A DNA stretch of 9,767 bases from JAXFQS01 sp034178815 (GTDB taxonomy: Bacteria; Verrucomicrobiota; Kiritimatiellia; RFP12; DVOR01). The notes beneath the pieces were generated by a model that had not been told where the DNA came from, did not search any database, and saw nothing but the letters and a program-made list of their open reading frames with translations. The position numbers were made by a program, and so were the translations under genes. Of the stretch, positions 6,250 through 9,767 are shown piece after piece. Numbering within the stretch: position 1 is the first letter of the stretch; each line of letters starts with the position of its first letter. The DNA lies in the NCBI GenBank assembly GCA_034178815.1, contig JAXFQS010000131.1:1-9767 (forward strand). The letters run 5' to 3'.

Positions 6250-7266
6250 GTGAAATCCCTTCTCGCCCCCCTCCTGCTCCTGCCCCTTGCCCTCTCCGCG
6301 GAGATTTTGCTCCCAGATCCGGCCGTCCTCGCCGACCAGGGACGCTACGCGATGGTGGGCACCGACGACAACAGTTCGAAGCAAGGACGCTTCAAAATCT
6401 ATACTTCGACCAACCTCGTCGATTGGTCGGTTCTGCCCACCAAACTAGACGGGAATGCCATCCTTCCCAACAGCGAACTGATCGAGTGGATTTGCTTCTG
6501 GGCGCCGCAGGTGTTTCGCTGGAACGGGAAGTACGGCTTGGCGTATACGGCGGGGTATCGTTGGGCGATTGCGCTCTCGGACAAACTCGAGGGGCCCTAC
6601 CGCAAGTACGCCGATTTCTCCCGCGCGGAAGGTAGCCATCCCCGCATCGACCCGTGTATCTTTTTCGACGAAGGCGGGAAGGTCTACGCCTATTGGTCGG
6701 ACATCTCCTTTCCCGGTATTGCGGCAGTGGAGCTCTCGGCGGACTTGAAGCAGTTTGTCGGAAAGCCGGTTTGCTGTGTCAAGCGGGATAAGCCTTGGGA
6801 ACTCAAACCGCTTGAGCCGAAGTACGAGGCGCTCAACGCGAAATACCGGGAGGAGTACGCCAAGGAGGGGAAGGTGTTCACGGAGCGGTACGGGACGAGT
6901 CCGACTACGGCGGAGGGGCCGTCGGTCATCAAGCGTCACGGGAAGTATGTGCTTTTCTACAGCACGAACGACTACCGCTCGCCGGACTATAGCGTGTGCG
7001 CGGCGGTGGCCGATTCGCCGCTTGGGCCGTGGAAGAAGCTTCAGGAGTATCCGGTTCTGAGCCGTGAAGAGTCGGGGCTCAACGGTACGGGCCACGGTGA
7101 TGTGGTGTTCGACGGCGAGGGGCGGATGTGGTATGTTTTCCACGCGCATAACTCGTCCATCCGAATCTCCCCTCGTCGCACGGGAATTATCCGACTGGAG
7201 GAGACGCTCGCCCCAGACGGCTACCCGCGCTACAAGGCAATCCCGCGTACGATGCGCCTCTTTTGA
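6250..7266 (+). CDS. Exported GH43-type five-bladed beta-propeller glycosidase, 338 aa
   Basis: Inverting glycosidase of the GH43-like clan, commonly an alpha-L-arabinofuranosidase or beta-xylosidase. The three catalytic acids are placed as expected: general base Asp23 in LLPDPAV, the pKa-modulating Asp134 in HPRIDPCIFFD, and general acid Glu222 in TTAEGPSVIK. NGTGHGDVV supplies His282, which in the family helps hold the central metal. A short signal peptide (MKSLLAPLLLLPLALSA) precedes the mature start near Glu18, so the catalytic blade begins almost at once and there is no accessory domain. The start is GTG, with AAAGG 7 bp upstream. It follows the GH127 gene by 19 bp, and the two signal peptides both begin MKSL followed by a Leu/Pro-rich core, pointing to one operon and one destination. 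Middle codons are G-ending while the start is C-ending. Subfamily and substrate are undetermined. Confidence 0.88.
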   Translation: MKSLLAPLLLLPLALSAEILLPDPAVLADQGRYAMVGTDDNSSKQGRFKIYTSTNLVDWSVLPTKLDGNAILPNSELIEWICFWAPQVFRWNGKYGLAYTAGYRWAIALSDKLEGPYRKYADFSRAEGSHPRIDPCIFFDEGGKVYAYWSDISFPGIAAVELSADLKQFVGKPVCCVKRDKPWELKPLEPKYEALNAKYREEYAKEGKVFTERYGTSPTTAEGPSVIKRHGKYVLFYSTNDYRSPDYSVCAAVADSPLGPWKKLQEYPVLSREESGLNGTGHGDVVFDGEGRMWYVFHAHNSSIRISPRRTGIIRLEETLAPDGYPRYKAIPRTMRLF

Positions 7267-7355
7267 TTGCAACCTCCGGGGGTGGAAGGTTGCCGCGAAC
7301 AGGGGGGCTTCTCGGACAGGAACGGGGAGCGGAGGTGCCTACCTTAGGCTAGCCC
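7264..7355 (+). repeat. Intergenic 23-bp tandem array, four units, between convergent genes
   Basis: Units start at 7264, 7287, 7310 and 7333. Unit 1 reads TGATTGCAACCTCCGGGGG and its first three bases are the stop codon of the GH43 gene. Unit 2 starts AGGTTGCCGCGAA, unit 3 is decayed, and unit 4 has the complete core AGGTGCCTACCT and contains the stop (7349-7351) of the opposing transporter gene. The array fills the whole gap between the two genes. Confidence 0.65.
7269..7293. terminator. Possible bidirectional hairpin between convergent genes
   Basis: GCAACCT (7269-7275) pairs with AGGTTGC (7287-7293) across 11 bases. The arms are parts of two neighbouring 23-bp units, so the stem is a by-product of the repeat or a use of it. 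No T run follows, so intrinsic termination is uncertain. Confidence 0.35.
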
Positions 7356-8266
7356 ATACAGGCGAAGACGAGCGGGACGCTCACCATCGAGACCAGCGTC
7401 GTGACGACAATCGACTCGGTGCAGGTGACCGTATCCATCCCGTATTGGCGGGCAATGAGCGCGGTCAGCGTCCCCACCGGCATTGCCGTCTCGACCACGA
7501 AGACGCCGCGCACCATCCTGTCCACCGGAATGTGCCGGGCTACCAGCGCGACCGCCACCGGGATGAGCACCATCTTGAGCAGCGTGTAGGAGTAGACCTT
7601 CCGGTTTCCAAAGGTGTGCCGCAAGTCCGCCTGGGCTACGAACGCGCCGATCAGCAGCATGGAAAGCGGGATGCAGGATTTCCCCACATAGGTGAAGAAG
7701 TCGAGCACCGGCCCCGTGGCGCGTATGTCGAGAAGGAAGAGCACCAAGGCCAGCAATGAGGCCAGCAGACCCGGATTCATCAGCTGCTTCCAGCCGAACG
7801 GATGAGGCTCGCCGGAGGCTTTGGAGGCGAGGTAGAGACCGTAGGTGTAGAGCACGACATTGCACCAGATGATATAGAAGACGATGTGTATCATCACCTC
7901 CGGTCCATAGAGTCCGGCGAGCACGGGGATGCCCATGAAGCCGACATTGGTTGTGGCGGTCATGAGCAGGTAGAGGCGTTCGTTGCCGGGGCGCGGTCGG
8001 ACGAGGCGCACCAGCAGAGGGCCGCTCGCTAGGAGGATGAAGTAGCACAGCAGGCTCATCCAGAGGTTCTGCACGAGCAGTCCGGCGGGCGGCCGGGATT
8101 CCTGCGAGAGGGTGCCTTGGAGGATGAGCACGGGGTTGAGGATGTTGACAACGATTGTCGAGAGTTCGCTGCTCCCTGTCGCGCCAATCCAGCGGCGGCG
8201 CCAGGCGCAATATCCGAGAGCCATCATGGCGAAGATGACGGCCATCTGCTTGAGTACGGGTTCCAT
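7349..8266 (-). CDS. AEC-family transporter, 305 aa
   Basis: Integral membrane carrier of the auxin efflux carrier (AEC) family, whose bacterial members mostly move small carboxylates such as malonate or malate. The protein is almost entirely hydrophobic, with about ten membrane segments in two halves, as expected for about 300-320 residues. Family marks include NILNPVLIL (41-49), the conserved TTNVGFMGIP (105-114) in the fourth segment region, and ETAMPVGTLTALIARQYG (259-276) in the second half. A longer open frame continues upstream to 8761, but that part only shadows the SGNH gene; the start at 8266 gives the normal N-terminus (MEPVLKQMAVIFAMMALGY) and has AAAGGAAAG upstream at a slightly long spacing. 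It has its own promoter candidate at 8301-8330. It converges on the GH43 gene, so it is not in that operon; substrate unknown. Confidence 0.9.
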   Translation of the reverse strand: MEPVLKQMAVIFAMMALGYCAWRRRWIGATGSSELSTIVVNILNPVLILQGTLSQESRPPAGLLVQNLWMSLLCYFILLASGPLLVRLVRPRPGNERLYLLMTATTNVGFMGIPVLAGLYGPEVMIHIVFYIIWCNVVLYTYGLYLASKASGEPHPFGWKQLMNPGLLASLLALVLFLLDIRATGPVLDFFTYVGKSCIPLSMLLIGAFVAQADLRHTFGNRKVYSYTLLKMVLIPVAVALVARHIPVDRMVRGVFVVETAMPVGTLTALIARQYGMDTVTCTESIVVTTLVSMVSVPLVFACMG

Positions 8267-8300
8267 CGGGGCGCTCTTTCCTTTCCGGTTGCGGCGGGAT

Positions 8301-8330
8301 AGGATACCACAGCGGCGCCGGTTTTGCCAT
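8301..8330 (-). promoter_or_regulatory. Candidate promoter of the AEC transporter
   Basis: On the minus strand ATGGCA (8330-8325), an 18-bp spacer starting AAACCG, then TATCCT (8306-8301) preceded by TGTGG. The same layout stands before the SGNH gene at 9562-9591. Transcription would start near 8294, with a leader of about 28 nt containing the ribosome site. Confidence 0.5.
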
Positions 8331-8337
8331 CCCCAAA

Positions 8338-8406
8338 AGGTTGCCGCGAAGGGAATCTGGTCGTAGGCACCTGCGGGAGCGTTTCGCTGGCACCTTTGTG
8401 GGGCGG
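8338..8406 (+). repeat. Intergenic 23-bp tandem array, three units plus a partial fourth
   Basis: Units start at 8338 (AGGTTGCCGCGAA), 8361 (TCGTAGGCACCT) and 8384 (TCGCTGGCACCT). A fourth begins in phase at 8407 with AGGT and meets the stop codon of the SGNH gene at 8410-8412. The sequence AAGGTTGCCGCGAA here (8337-8350) is identical to 7286-7299. Confidence 0.65.
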
Positions 8407-8409
8407 AGG

Positions 8410-9552
8410 TTAGTTGGAAAGTCCCAGGGCGGTACGCAGGATTTTCCCGTAGGCCTTGGCGTGTGCGGCCATGCCCAGATCGTTGGGATGAACGCCGTCG
8501 ACGGTGCCCTCGCCGCCGGGCGGATACATCTCGTCGGGGGGCAGGAAGTAGAGGTGCTGCCAGCCTTCCGCGACGAGTTTGGCGTGGAGTGCTTGGACGA
8601 AGCGGTCCGACTCGCTGTGGCGGGAGGTGTAGACATCGCTGCGCCCCGCCATGACGATGGGTGTGCCGGGGCGGAGGCGCCGGAGGTTGCGAATGAAGGG
8701 CTCGTAGCGTTCCTTGATGAGCGGCAGATTCATATTCCAGAGGCAGTCGAGCACATAGCAAGAGGCATCGATGGCGGCCAAGTGTCGGCTCATTTCGAGT
8801 TCCATCTTCCCGCTGCCGCTAAAGCCGAGATTGACGACGGGAATGTCCAGTTCGCGGCCGATAATATTGACAAATGCCAGGCCGGGGCGCGAAGCGCAAC
8901 CGCCGTGGGTGATGGATGTGCCGTAGAAGACGGCAGGCTTGGTGATGCCGCTTTTCCTGGGTGGGAGGGTGTGGATCGAAGCGGTTTTGTCGAGGCCGAG
9001 AGTAAAGTCGCGAATACCGTTGTAGAGGGGCAGGTTGACGAGGCATTCGTCGCCGGGAGTCCAGTTGATGCTTAGGGACGAGCCGCCGGCTTTGGGGCAT
9101 CTTCCCGTCTTGAGGTAGCGCCAGAGACCGCCGGGATTTCGGTGGTAGATGTCGATGCCGCTGACGCCCGTGGCGGGCATGTGGTCCATGCTGAGCGAAG
9201 GGCTCAGGGGTGTCCAGCGGAAGGTGAGGCGGGTGGAGTCGGTGGAGAAGCGGAATTGCATTCCGGCCGTGTGGCTTTTCATCGAGCGAACCCCTTCGTT
9301 GACTAGCTCGGTGACATTGGAGGGAAGGCGGTCGTAGTAGCGCTCGGTGTCGGCGAAGGCCTTGCCTTCAAGGGGGAGATGGCGGCCGTCGATCCATTTG
9401 ACGCCGTTGGCATCGAGGGTTGCGTGCTGTTCGGCCATACGCGGGTCGTAGCGGGTCGCGTCGATAGCTCCGGCGTTCAGGGCGGAGACGGCGGGGAGGA
9501 GTTCCAGGGCGGCGATCAAGACAAGTCGTTGGAGTCGGTTGGATGTGGTCAT
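8410..9552 (-). CDS. Exported SGNH/GDSL-type esterase with GxDLY N-terminal domain
   Basis: Secreted hydrolase of the SGNH superfamily, likely an esterase acting on acylated glycans or similar substrates. Residues 1-28 form a signal peptide (MTTSNRLQRL then a hydrophobic run). Residues about 45-195 form a beta-rich domain with SGIDIYHRNPGGLWRY (131-146), which fits the GxDLY N-terminal domain found in this group. The SGNH domain follows: block I FYGTSITHGG with catalytic Ser213, block II NLGFSGSG (241-248) with its Gly, block III LWNMN (271-275) with its Asn, and block V DGVHPND with Asp352 and His355. All four named residues are present, so it should be active. 380 residues is normal for this architecture. 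The ATG at 9552 gives the signal peptide but has no ribosome site. Its end lies 143 bp before the transporter start, and it has its own promoter. A partnership with the glycosidases is inferred from proximity. Confidence 0.88.
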   Translation of the reverse strand: MTTSNRLQRLVLIAALELLPAVSALNAGAIDATRYDPRMAEQHATLDANGVKWIDGRHLPLEGKAFADTERYYDRLPSNVTELVNEGVRSMKSHTAGMQFRFSTDSTRLTFRWTPLSPSLSMDHMPATGVSGIDIYHRNPGGLWRYLKTGRCPKAGGSSLSINWTPGDECLVNLPLYNGIRDFTLGLDKTASIHTLPPRKSGITKPAVFYGTSITHGGCASRPGLAFVNIIGRELDIPVVNLGFSGSGKMELEMSRHLAAIDASCYVLDCLWNMNLPLIKERYEPFIRNLRRLRPGTPIVMAGRSDVYTSRHSESDRFVQALHAKLVAEGWQHLYFLPPDEMYPPGGEGTVDGVHPNDLGMAAHAKAYGKILRTALGLSN

Positions 9553-9561
9553 AGTCTAAAA

Positions 9562-9591
9562 ATGATAGCACAACGGGTTCGGTTTTGCCAG
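9562..9591 (-). promoter_or_regulatory. Candidate promoter of the SGNH hydrolase, near-leaderless
   Basis: On the minus strand CTGGCA (9591-9586), an 18-bp spacer starting AAACCG, then TATCAT (9567-9562), a 5 of 6 match to the -10 consensus preceded by TGTGC. A start 6-8 bases on would fall at 9556-9554, only 2-4 nt before the ATG at 9552. Confidence 0.55.
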
Positions 9592-9593
9592 AC

Positions 9594-9708
9594 GAATTGG
9601 CAGGAGGCGGGGCGATTGGTGTGCACCTTCGGGGGCGACGGGTTGGCACCTTCGGGAGGAATCGGTTGCTATCCGTCGGGGGAAGAGGTGGGCACCTTCG
9701 GTCAGCGC
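9594..9708 (+). repeat. Intergenic 23-bp tandem array, five units
   Basis: Units start at 9594, 9617, 9640, 9663 and 9686, all exactly 23 bp apart. Cores read GAATTGGCAGGA, TGGTGTGCACCT, GGGTTGGCACCT, CGGTTGCTATCC and AGGTGGGCACCT; three are followed by TTCGG. This is the best preserved array in the window. The last unit contains the stop codon (9702-9704) of the gene entering from the right. Confidence 0.75.
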
Positions 9709-9767
9709 GGATTGAGGCGTTCGAGGATGGCTTTGGCGAGGGCCGGGGTGATGCCGGGGAGTGCGAC
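9702..9767 (-). CDS. C-terminal end of a helix-hairpin-helix protein, probably UvrC
   Basis: Twenty-one codons and a TGA are visible; the rest lies beyond the right edge. The visible peptide is VALPGITPALAKAILERLNPR. A hydrophobic-PGI-x(3)-LA-x(2)-I-x(2)-L pattern at the very end of a protein is what UvrC, the incision subunit of nucleotide excision repair, carries in its last helix-hairpin-helix (E. coli ends with VPGISQGLAEKIF and a few more residues). Other helix-hairpin-helix proteins could end in a similar way, so no gene symbol is given. Confidence 0.5.
   Translation of the reverse strand, partial: VALPGITPALAKAILERLNPR

Noticed and set aside
8301..8330. Sigma-54 promoter suggested by TGGCA
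   Set aside because: No GC element of the TTGC type stands at the required short distance, whereas a good -10 hexamer stands at 18 bp in both copies.
7344..8636. Open frame of 430 codons on the minus strand
   Set aside because: It is out of frame with both the AEC transporter and the SGNH gene that it overlaps; its Arg/Pro-rich translation shows no domain.
9594..9708. CRISPR array
   Set aside because: The units are contiguous 23-bp degenerate copies with no unique spacers between conserved repeats, and no cas genes are present.

Overview
The window is GC-rich bacterial DNA (roughly 60% G+C by eye) with standard bacterial genes. Nothing in it fixes the taxon. A FeoA/FeoB pair of the Escherichia type, secreted glycoside hydrolases without SusC/SusD partners, a GxDLY-type SGNH esterase and intergenic gaps full of repeats would suit a carbohydrate-degrading anaerobe, perhaps of the Verrucomicrobiota/Kiritimatiellota/Lentisphaerota side; that placement is a low-confidence guess.

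Layout. 1-2196 (minus strand): ferrous iron uptake operon, feoA then feoB, with feoB running off the left edge. 2197-2754: a 558-bp gene-free divergent region holding a candidate feoA promoter, degenerate and tandem repeats, a long hairpin, and a promoter containing a run of ten G for the next gene. 2755-4230 (plus): an exported 491-residue protein of unknown function with an internally duplicated domain. 4332-6230 and 6250-7266 (plus): two exported glycoside hydrolases, a GH127/DUF1680-type enzyme and a GH43-type enzyme, 19 bp apart and probably one operon. 7349-8266 (minus): AEC-family membrane transporter. 8410-9552 (minus): exported SGNH hydrolase with a GxDLY N-terminal domain. 9702-9767 (minus): last 21 codons of a helix-hairpin-helix protein, probably UvrC.

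Function. The hydrolase pair and the esterase look like a small arabinose- or xylose-containing glycan degradation set: GH127 and GH43 members often act on arabinofuranosides, and SGNH esterases often remove acyl groups from plant polysaccharides. The AEC transporter may move a carboxylate, but its link to the set is only positional. The feo operon is unrelated iron housekeeping.

The most unusual signal is not a gene. Most intergenic gaps carry degenerate tandem copies of a 23-bp unit with the core AGGTNNNNACCT followed by a G-rich tail. Copies keep an exact 23-bp phase inside each array, lie in the same orientation on the plus strand whatever the direction of the genes, and run into stop codons and one start codon. 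I cannot name a known element that fits. Other points of interest are the poly-G promoter (possible phase variation), a Ser in place of Asn in the FeoB G4 motif, an unclear acid/base residue in the GH127 protein, two matching promoters on the minus strand with one nearly leaderless, and abrupt switches between C-ending and G-ending codons within genes.
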